A stretch of 64,000 nt of DNA from Flavobacterium sp. HSC-61S13 (lineage in GTDB: Bacteria > Bacteroidota > Bacteroidia > Flavobacteriales > Flavobacteriaceae), in NCBI RefSeq assembly GCF_024171535.1, contig NZ_JALJZV010000006.1, positions 62,001 to 126,000 on the forward strand, given 5' to 3'. Positions within the stretch are counted from its first letter, which is position 1, and every line of letters begins with the position of its first letter. A model generated the notes under the pieces. That model was not told the origin of the DNA. It searched no databases and saw only the letters and a program-made list of their open reading frames with translations. A program made the position numbers and the translations under genes. Shown in pieces: positions 54,220 to 63,921 of the stretch.

Positions 54220-55146
54220 TTATTTAATTTTTGAAGCCAATAAATACGTCACCGCCATTCTAACCGCAACTCCATTTTCTACTTGATCTAAAATAATAGC
54301 CTGTTGTGAATCGGCTACATCAGAAGTCAACTCCACACCACGATTAATTGGACCAGGGTGCATAATCACGATTTCTTTATTTAATGAATCTAACAATTCT
54401 TTATCTATCCCGTACTGTTGTGCATACTCGCGAGTCGATGGAAAATAATTGACATCCATACGCTCATTTTGAACCCGCAATACGTTAGCGACATCACACC
54501 ACTCCAAGGCTTTTCTCAATTGAGGCTCCACTTTCACTCCAAGACTTTCAATAAATTTAGGAATCAGTGTCTTCGGCCCACAAACTCGAACTTCAGCTCC
54601 CTGCATCTGCAAGGCAAAAATATTGGACAAAGCTACTCTAGAATGTAATACATCACCAACAATCACAATCTTCTTTCCCGCTACTTCTCCGAGTCTTTCA
54701 CGAATCGAATAGCTATCTAACAAGGCTTGTGTAGGATGTTCATGAGCTCCATCACCAGCATTAACAATACTCGCTTTTACATTTTTAGACAAAAAATGTG
54801 CCGCACCAGCATGGCTATGACGCATAACCACCATATCCACTTTCATCGCCAGAATATTGTTGACCGTATCCAATAGTGTCTCTCCTTTTTTAACGGAAGA
54901 TTGCGCTGCTGAGAAACTGATCACATCAGCGGATAATCGCTTCTGTGCGAGCTCAAAGGACAGCTTAGTACGCGTACTGTTTTCAAAAAAAATGTTCGCG
55001 ATCGTTATATCTCGTAACGAAGGAACTTTCTTTATAGGTCTATTAATAACCTCTTTAAACTGATCAGCAGTTTCAAAGATTAAATCAATATCACTTTTTG
55101 TAATGTATTTAATTCCCAACAAATGGTTTACACTTAATTCTTTCAT
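54220..55146 (-). CDS. pyrB: Aspartate carbamoyltransferase catalytic chain
   Basis: A 308-residue enzyme making N-carbamoyl-aspartate in pyrimidine synthesis. The carbamoyl-phosphate motif is FFENSTRTKLSFE; further signatures are HPTQALLDSYSI, VGDVLHSRVALSNI and MHPGPINRGVE. No pyrI regulatory gene is adjacent. It lies 33 bp after pyrR, which suggests joint control by uridine nucleotides. Confidence 0.97.
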   Translation of the reverse strand: MKELSVNHLLGIKYITKSDIDLIFETADQFKEVINRPIKKVPSLRDITIANIFFENSTRTKLSFELAQKRLSADVISFSAAQSSVKKGETLLDTVNNILAMKVDMVVMRHSHAGAAHFLSKNVKASIVNAGDGAHEHPTQALLDSYSIRERLGEVAGKKIVIVGDVLHSRVALSNIFALQMQGAEVRVCGPKTLIPKFIESLGVKVEPQLRKALEWCDVANVLRVQNERMDVNYFPSTREYAQQYGIDKELLDSLNKEIVIMHPGPINRGVELTSDVADSQQAIILDQVENGVAVRMAVTYLLASKIK

Positions 55147-55179
55147 CGTGCAATGGATTCCTCTATGTTATTAATTTTA

Positions 55180-55731
55180 CTATTTTACCTCGTTTTGAAT
55201 CAAGAATACTCCGTCTTCCTGATCATCGTTTTCACCCCAACTTACCAAAACTTTTTCGTCGTTAATTGCATCGACTTGGCGACCACGATAATCGGGTTGT
55301 ATTGGCAAATGGCGGCTGAATCTGCGGTCAATTAAAACCAAAAGTTCGATTTCAGACGGACGTCCAAAAGATTGTATCGCAGTTAGTGCTGAACGAATAC
55401 TTCGACCAGTATATAAAACATCATCGATAAAAATGACTTTTTTATTCTCTACTAGAAAATCAATCTGAGTTTTATTGGCTTCTAAAGGTTTTAAATTTCT
55501 TCTAAAATCATCTCTAAAAAAAGTAATATCCAGAAAACCCAAGCTGATATCTTGGACAGCATATTCCCTTTCAATGATTAACTTTAATCTTTCGGCTAAA
55601 AATTTACCTCTCGGTTGAATTCCAATGAGGATGGTATTCGAAAAATCAAGATGTTTTTCGACTAATTGACAAGCCAAACGATGCAAAATGATATTGACCT
55701 CTTTAGCAGTAAGCAATACTTTAGGATCCAT
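55180..55731 (-). CDS. pyrR: PyrR: pyr operon regulator / uracil phosphoribosyltransferase
   Basis: A 183-residue type I PRTase. The PRPP loop is VIFIDDVLYTGRSIRSAL, the exact PyrR signature, with GIQPRGKFLAERL, FFRDDF and LIDRRFSRHLPIQPDYRG. In Bacillus it binds pyr leader RNA; in this group RNA-binding is uncertain, and no anti-terminator-like leader was recognised in the 182-bp gap upstream. It is the first gene of a five-gene operon. Confidence 0.95.
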   Translation of the reverse strand: MDPKVLLTAKEVNIILHRLACQLVEKHLDFSNTILIGIQPRGKFLAERLKLIIEREYAVQDISLGFLDITFFRDDFRRNLKPLEANKTQIDFLVENKKVIFIDDVLYTGRSIRSALTAIQSFGRPSEIELLVLIDRRFSRHLPIQPDYRGRQVDAINDEKVLVSWGENDDQEDGVFLIQNEVK

Positions 55732-55754
55732 AATGAAGTGTTGTGTTTGGGAGG

Positions 55755-55781
55755 TAAAAGTACAATTTTTTCTGCTTTCAA
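55755..55781 (-). promoter_or_regulatory. Possible promoter of the pyrR operon
   Basis: Minus strand TTG (complement of 55779-55781), 16-bp spacer (short), TACTTTTA (complement of 55755-55762), 23 bp before the start codon. Confidence 0.45.
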
Positions 55782-55913
55782 AATAATATTTTTAGAGAAT
55801 CCTCCCTAATAGTTATATCCCCTTTCTTCTTTGTCTTTTTAAATAAACACTATCAAATACACTTTAAAAATCAAAAAATTGTATATTTATAATCCTAATT
55901 TAAAACATAACTT

Positions 55914-56231
55914 ATGATTATCTCTACGACCCCAACACTTGAAGGTCACCCAATTAAGGAATATAAAGGTATCGTTACTGGCGAAACCATCATTGGAGCC
56001 AATGCTATAAAAGATTTTAAAGCGAGTTTCACCGATTTTTTTGGAGGTCGATCAACTTCTTATGAAAAAGTGGTTATCGAAGCGAAAAACACTGCTTTAC
56101 ACGAAATGCAAGAACGCGCTAAACAACTCGGAGCCAATGCCATCGTAGGGGTAGATTTAGACTATGAAACCATCGGACAATCCGGAAGTATGCTAATGGT
56201 TACTGCTAGCGGTACCGCAGTATTTATCTAA
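55914..56231 (+). CDS. YbjQ/UPF0145 family protein
   Basis: A 105-residue cytosolic protein. Conserved motifs are [20 protein letters not shown], the ARD-like [18 protein letters not shown] and [16 protein letters not shown]. The family is called heavy-metal-binding in databases, but metal binding is not well shown; it forms a pentameric ring in known structures. It lies 50 bp before the META protein gene and may be read with it. Confidence 0.92.
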   Translation: MIISTTPTLEGHPIKEYKGIVTGETIIGANAIKDFKASFTDFFGGRSTSYEKVVIEAKNTALHEMQERAKQLGANAIVGVDLDYETIGQSGSMLMVTASGTAVFI

Positions 56232-56287
56232 CTACCAAAAAAATGGCAGGCTATTTGCCTAGTACTTCCTAAATTTAAAAATTGATT

Positions 56288-57313
56288 ATGACAAAAAAGA
56301 CACTTATGGTTACTTTATTCACAGTAATAACTGCAGTAACCCTTCAGGCACAAGTAGTAAAAAGAGTATTCGTCAAAGAAAACACCAGCCCTTGCACTGG
56401 AGTTGCTCCTATGAACTGTTTAAATGTACGCTTTGAAAATGATTTAGATTGGACATTTTTCTACAGTAATATTGATGGTTTTACTTATGAACCGGGTTTT
56501 CAATATGAGTTATTGGTTGAAGAAACCGCCCTTCCTAAAGAACAAGTGCCAGCTGATGCCTCTTCGGTACGTTATAAATTAAAAAAAATAGTTTGCAAAG
56601 TTCCCGCTAATCAAGCCATCTGGAACACCAATTGGACTTTGATTGAATTAAACGGAAAAGCCATACAACAAGACGCTGTAAAGGTTGAATTTAATGCAGC
56701 AAACAATAGCCTATACGGAAGTAGCGGATGCAACAATTTTAATATGCCGATTAGCATGAACAAGAAAAGAACCACTATGGTAACCAAACACGGTGCCGGA
56801 ACTATGATGGCCTGTCAACCGGAAATCATGAAAATAGAAGGCGAATTCTTACAAACAATAGGCGATAAAAAAATTGAGCTAAAAGTTATAGATGGTCAAT
56901 TAAATTTAATTCACAAAAAAAACGTGTTGATGAAGTTTAAGAAAACCACAGAAAAAAATGGTTCTGCACTAGCTTTCGTTTCCAATAAAAAATGGAAATT
57001 GATTCAAATGAATGGCAAAGCGATCGAAAAAGGACAACCCGAAATTATTTTTGATGTGGAAAACAAAAAAGTAAACGGAAGAACGGGATGTAACAATTTC
57101 TTCGGAGCATTTGATATCGATAGTGAGAACTTGTCTTTTGGAGCACTGGGAATGACCAGAATGGCTTGTATGGATGAAGTAATTTCACGTCAAGAAAATG
57201 AATTCGTTTCTTTGTTAAATGAGAAGGGACTGACTTATGATGTCGCTGATCAGACTTTTAACATCTATAAAAACAATCAATTAATATTGATGTTTGGACT
57301 GACTTCGGAATAA
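56288..57313 (+). CDS. DUF4377 plus two META domains, exported
   Basis: A 341-residue protein from ATG 56288; the TTG at 56282 in frame is less likely. The signal peptide ends VTLQAQ (about residue 21). Residues about 22-110 match DUF4377 (RVFVKENTSPCTG, ending VRYKLKKIV). Two META domains follow, about 115-215 (NTNWTLIELNGK, GSSGCNNFN) and about 230-335 (KKWKLIQMNGKAI, GRTGCNNFFGAF). META domains (HslJ-like) are periplasmic or outer-membrane with unclear function, linked to novobiocin tolerance in E. coli. A terminator follows. Confidence 0.88.
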   Translation: MTKKTLMVTLFTVITAVTLQAQVVKRVFVKENTSPCTGVAPMNCLNVRFENDLDWTFFYSNIDGFTYEPGFQYELLVEETALPKEQVPADASSVRYKLKKIVCKVPANQAIWNTNWTLIELNGKAIQQDAVKVEFNAANNSLYGSSGCNNFNMPISMNKKRTTMVTKHGAGTMMACQPEIMKIEGEFLQTIGDKKIELKVIDGQLNLIHKKNVLMKFKKTTEKNGSALAFVSNKKWKLIQMNGKAIEKGQPEIIFDVENKKVNGRTGCNNFFGAFDIDSENLSFGALGMTRMACMDEVISRQENEFVSLLNEKGLTYDVADQTFNIYKNNQLILMFGLTSE

Positions 57314-57323
57314 TTAGACACTA

Positions 57324-57351
57324 AAAAAAGCGGCCACTTGGCCGCTTTTTT
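57324..57351. terminator. Bidirectional terminator
   Basis: AAAAAAGCGGCC / GGCCGCTTTTTT around ACTT, between convergent genes. Confidence 0.93.
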
Positions 57352-57371
57352 TATTTAAAATCTGCTTTTAA

Positions 57372-59915
57372 TCAATTCATTTTATCAACGGCTTGCTGCA
57401 AAACATCCCATTGTTTTTTTAAGTTTGAGTTTTTAACCTTATCCTTTTCGTAGGCCGTTTTTTTCAAATCCACAGCGGTTTCAGCCATAGTCTTCATTAA
57501 AGATGCCGCAGCTTCACTTTGGGTTTTAATATAAGCATAATACATCGTATACATCTGTGCTGCCACATTCGTTGCTTCTTCCGTATCATTACTCATTACC
57601 CAAGTAAATCCCTTTTCCAACTGATCGGCTACTGGTGCACCCTGACTTTTTGCAAACAAATAAAAAACAGCGGTTTGTATAACCAAGTTAGCTTTGGAGA
57701 AATCATTTTCCGCAACCCATACTGGTATAAAAGCCGTGATCAATTGTTCACTATTTTTAATCACCTCTTCATCAAGACCTTCTTTATAATTTGAAAATTT
57801 TGATGGATCATGTTGAAGAACACCATCAATAGCCGCTGCTTGTACGCGATAGGAGACGCTTTTTGCCGCCTTGTCCAACAATTCGACATCAAATGCTCCC
57901 ATACTGTTTAACGCAGAAATAGCCTGCGCCTGAACCAAGGTTTTAGAGTCATGCTCAGCAATACTTTTTAAAACAGGAGTCGCTTTCTCGACAACCAAGG
58001 GTACCGTAAAATCTAAGCTATTAATAGCTAAGCCTCGAATACCATCATTGTCGTCTTTCAAAGATTCCAATAAAGCAGTCAAAGCAACAACACTAGTCGA
58101 TTGTTGTTTTGCAAAAGCTTCTACCGCTTCTCGACGAGCAGTATAATTACCTTTTGCAACCCGATATTGCGCCAGATATTCCTCGACGGTTTTTTGGTCG
58201 TCCTGTAAATCCGATAGCAAAACCTGATCGGCATTATAGATAACAACTTCTGGCTTTTTTGAAGTTTCGAATTCAAAAATACTATGCTCTTGCGCTCCTA
58301 CCCAAACCTGCTCCCTTTTAATCTTGCCCGCTACTACGATATCAAGTGCGTAGGGAAATTCAAAAAACGTATCCCCTTGTTGCGTCACGGTTATCTTAGA
58401 TTTCTTTGCTTTTGCATCATAGTCCGATTTTACAATCAAATTCGGTTGCCCACTTCCGATAAACCACTGATTGAAAAACCAATTCAAATCCCGCCCACTT
58501 ACATCTTCAAGTGCCAAGCGCAATTGCGTATATTCCGCCTTGCCAAATTCATTGTCCTTTAAATATTTACTTAAACCTTTGAAGAAGGCCTCATCACCCA
58601 GATAATTTCGAAGCATATGCAAAATAGCACCACCTTTATTATACGTCACTTGGTCAAACATATCTTCTTGCGAATGATAATGCATACGAACTAAGTTTTT
58701 ATCGAAATGGTCTCCATTTTTATAAGACTCCACCTGAGCATATAAATACTGATCTGCTTTTTCTTTTCCGTATTTGTGTTCGGTCCATAAATACTCTGAA
58801 TAATTTGCAAAGGCTTCATTCATCGACAGATTTGACCAGCTTTCCGCAGTTACCAAATCACCAAACCAATGATGAAACAATTCATGTGCGATAACCGTTT
58901 CAGCTGAATTTTCATCAATAAGCTGACCTGGTTTTTGCTGAACACCATCATTGAACAACGACGCCGTTGTATTTTCCATAGCGCCACTTACATATTCACG
59001 AGCAGTCATCTGAGCATACTTTTCCCACGGGTAAGGATAATCCAACAGATTTGAAAAGAATTCCATCATCGCTGGCGTATCTCCAAAGATTTCACGAGCA
59101 TATTCCTTGTACTCGGGCTCTACATAGTAATCAACCTCAATATTACGCCACTTGTCCTTAACAACAGCATAATCGCCAATACCTATAAAAAATAAATACG
59201 GAGCATGTTTTTGACTCATCTTCCAATAATCAGTCTTAGATCCATTTTTATTCTGCGTTGTTGACACTAAAGTACCATTGGACAGCGAAACGTATTTTTG
59301 TGGATAGGTCAAATAGATTTCCTGAGTGGTTTTCTGATTGGTCTTATCAATAGTAGGAAACCAACAAGAGGAAGACTCACTTTCACCCTGTGTCCATATT
59401 TGCGTCGGTACCTGAGCTTGTTTACCTTCAGGATTGATAAAATAAATTCCCTTCGCATCATTAATCGCTTGACTTCCCTCCTGTTTTACTTCATTGGGTT
59501 GTGCGGTATAGTCTATATAAACGGTATAGGATTCTCCCTTTTTATACGTGCGATCCAAATCGATTGACAATTCCAATCCATCGTATTTGAACTTCAGTTT
59601 TTTGGTTTTACTCCCGTCTACTAATTCTACTTTATGTATCAACATAGCCTTAGCGTCTAATTGCAAAATTGCTGTTGGGTAAAAATGAGGCTGAAGCGTA
59701 ATCCAAGCCTCTCCCAAAACCAACTGTTTCGCATAGTCAAACTTTAAATCTAACTTTGTGTGAACGAGATTATTAATTCGCTCGGGTTCGGCTCTATAGA
59801 TCGATATCGGATTCGACAGATTCTTTTGGTAACTAGGCGGTAAAGACTGTGTCTGCGCAGCGAGTATACCAGAACAGATCAAGGCAGAAAAGAGATAAAC
59901 GAAATTTTTATTCAT
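57372..59915 (-). CDS. M1 family aminopeptidase, exported
   Basis: An 847-residue metalloprotease. The signal peptide ends GILAAQ. The N-terminal beta domain (about 40-230) is followed by the catalytic domain with VSGAMENTTAS (exopeptidase GAMEN) near residue 310 and VIAHELFHHWFGD (zinc HExxH) near 341, plus the downstream Glu in NEAFANYSEYLW. Residues about 580-845 are HEAT-like helical repeats. It is periplasmic or surface located and cuts N-terminal amino acids from peptides. Monocistronic; no TTG/TAnnTTTG promoter seen. Confidence 0.95.
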   Translation of the reverse strand: MNKNFVYLFSALICSGILAAQTQSLPPSYQKNLSNPISIYRAEPERINNLVHTKLDLKFDYAKQLVLGEAWITLQPHFYPTAILQLDAKAMLIHKVELVDGSKTKKLKFKYDGLELSIDLDRTYKKGESYTVYIDYTAQPNEVKQEGSQAINDAKGIYFINPEGKQAQVPTQIWTQGESESSSCWFPTIDKTNQKTTQEIYLTYPQKYVSLSNGTLVSTTQNKNGSKTDYWKMSQKHAPYLFFIGIGDYAVVKDKWRNIEVDYYVEPEYKEYAREIFGDTPAMMEFFSNLLDYPYPWEKYAQMTAREYVSGAMENTTASLFNDGVQQKPGQLIDENSAETVIAHELFHHWFGDLVTAESWSNLSMNEAFANYSEYLWTEHKYGKEKADQYLYAQVESYKNGDHFDKNLVRMHYHSQEDMFDQVTYNKGGAILHMLRNYLGDEAFFKGLSKYLKDNEFGKAEYTQLRLALEDVSGRDLNWFFNQWFIGSGQPNLIVKSDYDAKAKKSKITVTQQGDTFFEFPYALDIVVAGKIKREQVWVGAQEHSIFEFETSKKPEVVIYNADQVLLSDLQDDQKTVEEYLAQYRVAKGNYTARREAVEAFAKQQSTSVVALTALLESLKDDNDGIRGLAINSLDFTVPLVVEKATPVLKSIAEHDSKTLVQAQAISALNSMGAFDVELLDKAAKSVSYRVQAAAIDGVLQHDPSKFSNYKEGLDEEVIKNSEQLITAFIPVWVAENDFSKANLVIQTAVFYLFAKSQGAPVADQLEKGFTWVMSNDTEEATNVAAQMYTMYYAYIKTQSEAAASLMKTMAETAVDLKKTAYEKDKVKNSNLKKQWDVLQQAVDKMN

Positions 59916-60130
59916 AGGAAACTATTTTTTTTCATTATAATCAAAGCATAGTCGTTCTCATTAATCTGAGTTGCTAGGTGCTGGTGATTTCAAGAGTATA
60001 TAAGGGTGACAAAAACCCACGGATTTATCAAACCTAAAGATAAATATCTTAATTCGATAAAATTATGCTTTTAAGAATAATTTAATTTCAAGAATCGACT
60101 GCCAAGTGATGTGATCAGTAACTGGGAATC

Positions 60131-60170
60131 GCGACTTACGAAAATCGACTTACGAAAATCGAATCTCGAC
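60131..60170. repeat. 14-bp tandem and TCGAGATTCGA-type repeat in intergenic DNA
   Basis: CGACTTACGAAAAT occurs twice in tandem (60132-60145 and 60146-60159), followed by TCGAATCTCGA (60159-60169), the reverse complement of TCGAGATTCGA also found at 38145. The rest of the 321-bp gap 59916-60236 holds no gene. Confidence 0.6.
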
Positions 60171-60181
60171 TTACACAAACG

Positions 60182-60215
60182 AAAAAACCAGTAATCGATG
60201 AGGATTACTGGTTTT
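60182..60215. terminator. Terminator after sucD
   Basis: CCAGTAATC (60188-60196) pairs with GATTACTGG (60203-60211), flanked by A and T tracts. Confidence 0.85.
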
Positions 60216-60236
60216 ATATATTGAATTTAGAATGAA

Positions 60237-61109
60237 TTATCCTAAAACCTCTTTCACTTTTTTACCGATTTCAGCAGGAGAGTCTACAACGTGGATACCA
60301 CATTCTTTCATGATGCGTTTTTTAGCTTCAGCTGTATCATCAGCTCCACCAACAATTGCACCAGCATGTCCCATTGTTCTACCTTTTGGAGCAGTTTCTC
60401 CAGCGATAAATCCAATAACTGGTTTTCTGTTTCCATCTGCTTTAATCCAACGAGCAGCATCAGCTTCCAATTGACCACCGATTTCACCAATCATAATAAT
60501 TGCTTCAGTCTCTGGGTCATTCATCAACAATTCAACAGCTTCTTTAGTTGTCGTTCCAATGATTGGATCTCCACCAATACCGATAGCTGTAGTAATACCT
60601 AAACCTTGTTTTACTACTTGGTCAGCAGCTTCATAAGTTAAAGTTCCCGATTTAGAAACAATCCCTACTGTACCTTTTTTGAAAACGAAACCTGGCATAA
60701 TACCAACTTTAGCTTCACCTGGTGTAATTACACCTGGACAGTTAGGTCCGATTAATCTTGAGCTTCTTTCCTTAACGTAATTATTTGCACGAATCATATC
60801 AGCAACTGGGATACCTTCTGTAATTGTAATAATTACTTTGATTCCTGCATCAGCAGCTTCCATAATAGCATCAGCAGCAAAAGCTGGTGGTACAAAAATA
60901 ATTGATGTATCAGCGCCAGCTTGTTCAACGGCATCTTGAACCGTATTAAAAACAGGACGATCTAAATGCATTGTTCCACCTTTTCCTGGAGTTACACCAC
61001 CAACAACGTTTGTTCCGTATTCAATCATTTGAGATGCGTGAAAAGTACCTTCACTACCTGTAAAACCTTGAACTATTATTTTTGAATCCTTATTGACTAA
61101 AACACTCAT
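60237..61109 (-). CDS. sucD: Succinate-CoA ligase alpha subunit
   Basis: A 290-residue TCA-cycle enzyme subunit. The CoA-binding N-terminus is [15 protein letters not shown]; the central region has IGPNCPGVI, and the phospho-histidine is in GHAGAIVGG near residue 250. Length is normal. The beta subunit gene sucC is not adjacent, which is usual in Flavobacteriia. It is separated from the NTF2-like gene by 91 bp and probably has its own promoter (TATTTTTG box near 61141-61148, complement). Confidence 0.96.
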   Translation of the reverse strand: MSVLVNKDSKIIVQGFTGSEGTFHASQMIEYGTNVVGGVTPGKGGTMHLDRPVFNTVQDAVEQAGADTSIIFVPPAFAADAIMEAADAGIKVIITITEGIPVADMIRANNYVKERSSRLIGPNCPGVITPGEAKVGIMPGFVFKKGTVGIVSKSGTLTYEAADQVVKQGLGITTAIGIGGDPIIGTTTKEAVELLMNDPETEAIIMIGEIGGQLEADAARWIKADGNRKPVIGFIAGETAPKGRTMGHAGAIVGGADDTAEAKKRIMKECGIHVVDSPAEIGKKVKEVLG

Positions 61110-61200
61110 GATTTTGTTTTTTTTATTAAAATTTCGTTATACAAAAATAGCCATTTGAAAGCAATCTGTGAAACTTTTCTTGCTTTTATATTTCTATCTA

Positions 61201-61566
61201 TTAAATTACTAAGTGACTCATCTGATAGCCTCGATAAAGCTTATCATCTTTGATTTCCCAAGTGGCACTAAAGGTCGCTAGAACCAGTTCCTCATCTGGA
61301 TTTTCAAAGGTACTCACATAATGCGTGTACCGAATGGCAACTTCATTATCCGCAGCAACAACTTGATGAATTTCACAACGCAACGAATAATAACTCAATC
61401 GAATTTCCTTCGACAAAGCTAAGATATCTTGTTTGTCAAGTTGTACAAAGCCCTTAGAGCTAATCCAATCCATAAGCACTTCCTCGTGAAGAACTTCTTG
61501 GAGATAGTTCTTACTTAAAATAGCAACAGATTCATAAAACTTAACGACGATATCTTTTGCGGTCAT
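61201..61566 (-). CDS. NTF2-like (SnoaL) fold protein
   Basis: A 121-residue protein with the cone-shaped NTF2/SnoaL pattern: helix ending YLQEVLHEEVLMDWIS, then strands EIHQVVAADNEVAIRYTHY and ATFSATWEIKDDKLYRGYQMSH. No catalytic residues can be assigned. Its ATG overlaps the lpxD stop by 4 bp, so it is translationally coupled as the last gene of the lipid A operon. A role in that pathway is not shown. Confidence 0.8.
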   Translation of the reverse strand: MTAKDIVVKFYESVAILSKNYLQEVLHEEVLMDWISSKGFVQLDKQDILALSKEIRLSYYSLRCEIHQVVAADNEVAIRYTHYVSTFENPDEELVLATFSATWEIKDDKLYRGYQMSHLVI

Positions 61567-62498
61567 ATATTCTTTACTTTAATTAGAATTTCAGGAAGTT
61601 TCTTGATATTAGCTAATTGCTTTAATTTTTCTCTCGATTCTTCGATAGGCGTTCCAAAATAAACCTTACCCCCTTCAATGGATTTGGTTACTCCTGTCTG
61701 CCCTAATACTACTGCTTTCTCACCTATGGTGATACCACTTGTAGTACCTACTTGTCCCCAAAGGGTGACTTCATCTTCCACAATCACACAACCCGCAATG
61801 CCGGTTTGTGCTGCGATAAGACATTTTTTACCAATTACCGTATCGTGTCCGATATGCACTTGATTATCAATTTTTGTTCCTTCTCCGATAGTAGTATCTC
61901 CAGTTACGCCACGATCTATTGTACAAGCTGCTCCGATAGAAACACGATCTCTTACCACCACTCTTCCACAGGAGACCAAAGGATCATAACCTTCTGGACG
62001 GTTCTTAAAATAAAAAGCATCAGCTCCTAAAATAGCACCCGCATGGATCACTACATAATCACCAATAACCGTATTATCATAAAGTACTACATTGGGATGA
62101 ATCAAACAATGCTGTCCAATAACAACCCCATTCCCAATAAAAACATTAGGTTGGATGTGAGTTCCCTCACCAATTTGTGCATCCACTGCTACAGCAACAG
62201 TTGCCGGTTTAAAAGGATTAAAGTATGTAGACAACTTATTAAAATCCCTAAAAGGATCGTCAGAAATCAACAATGCTTTACCTTCAGGACAAGGCACATC
62301 TTTATTAATCAATACAATAGTCGCTTTAGACTGTAAAGCTTTATCGTAATATTTTGGATGATCAACAAAAACTATTTCGCCTGCTTCCACGACATGAATT
62401 TCATTCATTCCGTATACCTCAAATCCGGGATCTCCTACAAACTTACAACCGATGATTTCAGCTATAGTTTGTAGCTCTTGAACGCTTTTAAATCTCAT
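61563..62498 (-). CDS. lpxD: LpxD: UDP-3-O-acyl-glucosamine N-acyltransferase
   Basis: A 311-residue left-handed beta-helix acyltransferase. The N-terminal uridine-binding domain (about 1-95) has KFVGDPGFEVYG and EAGEIVFVDHPKYYD. The hexapeptide coil (about 100-275) includes the catalytic-His region DNQVHIGHDTVIG, and the C-terminal helix ends EILIKVK. Length is a little short of the usual 340. It sits after efp; flavobacteria usually also carry an lpxD directly upstream of lpxC/fabZ, so this may be a second copy. That is inference. Confidence 0.88.
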   Translation of the reverse strand: MRFKSVQELQTIAEIIGCKFVGDPGFEVYGMNEIHVVEAGEIVFVDHPKYYDKALQSKATIVLINKDVPCPEGKALLISDDPFRDFNKLSTYFNPFKPATVAVAVDAQIGEGTHIQPNVFIGNGVVIGQHCLIHPNVVLYDNTVIGDYVVIHAGAILGADAFYFKNRPEGYDPLVSCGRVVVRDRVSIGAACTIDRGVTGDTTIGEGTKIDNQVHIGHDTVIGKKCLIAAQTGIAGCVIVEDEVTLWGQVGTTSGITIGEKAVVLGQTGVTKSIEGGKVYFGTPIEESREKLKQLANIKKLPEILIKVKNI

Positions 62499-62540
62499 TT
62501 ACCTGAGTTAAATATATTGAAAGATTTTAAAAAAAACTAA

Positions 62541-63107
62541 TTATTCTTTAATACGTTCGATGTAAGCACCGGTAGCAGTATCAATTTTGATTTTATCCCC
62601 TTCATTGATAAACAAAGGAACGTTTACAGAAGCACCTGTTTCTACAGTAGCAGGTTTCGTTGCATTAGTAGCCGTGTTTCCTTTGATTCCTGGCTCAGCA
62701 TAAGTTACTTCTAAAATAACTGAAGCAGGCATATCTACCGCAATCGGCATATCGGTTTCCGTATTGATTTGTACCATTACATTCTCTCCTTCTTTTAACA
62801 AATCTGGAGCATCTAATATGTTTTTCATCAAAGTGATTTGCTCGAATGTTTCCACGTGCATAAAGTGAAATTGGTCACCTTCTGGGTATAAAAACTGGAA
62901 TTTATGAGTTTCCACACGAACTGGATCAATTTTATGTCCCGCAGAAAAAGTATTATCCAACACCTTTCCATTAGTCAAACTTTTCATTTTAGTACGTACA
63001 AAAGCAGGACCTTTTCCTGGTTTAACGTGTAAAAATTCAGTGATTTTATAAATATCGTTATTAAATTTGATGCACAATCCGTTTCTAATATCTGATGTAC
63101 TTGCCAT
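62541..63107 (-). CDS. efp: Elongation factor P
   Basis: A 188-residue translation factor that rescues ribosomes stalled at polyproline. Three beta-barrel domains are visible; the domain I loop is LHVKPGKGPAFVRTKMKSL, with the modifiable Lys in PGKGPA near residue 32. The C-terminal domain ends GDKIKIDTATGAYIERIKE. It is embedded between lpxA and lpxD, 17 bp after lpxA, a usual flavobacterial order. Confidence 0.97.
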   Translation of the reverse strand: MASTSDIRNGLCIKFNNDIYKITEFLHVKPGKGPAFVRTKMKSLTNGKVLDNTFSAGHKIDPVRVETHKFQFLYPEGDQFHFMHVETFEQITLMKNILDAPDLLKEGENVMVQINTETDMPIAVDMPASVILEVTYAEPGIKGNTATNATKPATVETGASVNVPLFINEGDKIKIDTATGAYIERIKE

Positions 63108-63124
63108 TTTGTATTTTTTATAAA

Positions 63125-63910
63125 TTAATAAATTCCTGTGTAGCCCTTCATAATTCCTCTTGAGGAATTTCGAATAAACATAATGATTTCATCGCGTTCA
63201 GGAGTTGCCTCTAGATCTGCTTCAATAATACTTAAAGCTTGTGTAGTATTGTAATTCTTTTGATATAGAATTCTATAGATATCTTGAATTTCACGAATTT
63301 TCTCTGTACTAAAGCCGCGTCTTCTAAGTCCTACAGAATTGATTCCAATAAAAGACAAAGGTTCTTTTGCTGCTTTGGCATAAGGAGGTACGTCTTTTCT
63401 CAAAAGCGATCCACCGGAAATCATAGCATGGTCTCCGATATTGATGAATTGATGCACCGCGGTTAGTCCTCCGATAATAGCATGATTTCCTACAGTAACA
63501 TGACCGCCGAGTAATACACCATTTACAATAATGACATTATTTCCAATATGACAGTCGTGTGCGATATGTGCCGTAGCCATCACCAAGCAGTTTGAACCAA
63601 TAGTGGTTTTCCCTGAGGCGATAGTTCCTCTGTTGATCGTTACACACTCTCTGATAGTAGTATGGTCTCCAATTATGGCTAGGGAATCTTCTCCTCCAAA
63701 TTTTAAATCTTGAGGAACAGCTGATATAACAGCTCCTGGAAAAATGTTGCAATTTTTACCAATTCTAGCTCCCTCCATGATAGTAACGTTGGATCCTATC
63801 CAAGTCCCTTCTCCAATCTCAACATTATTATGAATCGTTGTAAAAGGTTCAATCACTACATTTTTAGCTATTTTTGCTCCTGGATGAACATAGGCTAAAG
63901 GTTGATTCAT
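63125..63910 (-). CDS. lpxA: LpxA: acyl-ACP-UDP-GlcNAc O-acyltransferase
   Basis: A 261-residue trimeric left-handed beta-helix enzyme, the first step of lipid A synthesis. Hexapeptide repeats fill residues about 5-180. The catalytic His lies in MATAHIAHDCHIGNN, and GGLTAVHQFINIGDHAMISGG is the usual extension of the coil. The C-terminal helical part has GINSVGLRRRGFS and MKGYTGIY. It begins 11 bp after the upstream lpxC/fabZ-like gene. Confidence 0.97.
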   Translation of the reverse strand: MNQPLAYVHPGAKIAKNVVIEPFTTIHNNVEIGEGTWIGSNVTIMEGARIGKNCNIFPGAVISAVPQDLKFGGEDSLAIIGDHTTIRECVTINRGTIASGKTTIGSNCLVMATAHIAHDCHIGNNVIIVNGVLLGGHVTVGNHAIIGGLTAVHQFINIGDHAMISGGSLLRKDVPPYAKAAKEPLSFIGINSVGLRRRGFSTEKIREIQDIYRILYQKNYNTTQALSIIEADLEATPERDEIIMFIRNSSRGIMKGYTGIY

Positions 63911-63921
63911 ACGATCGTTTT

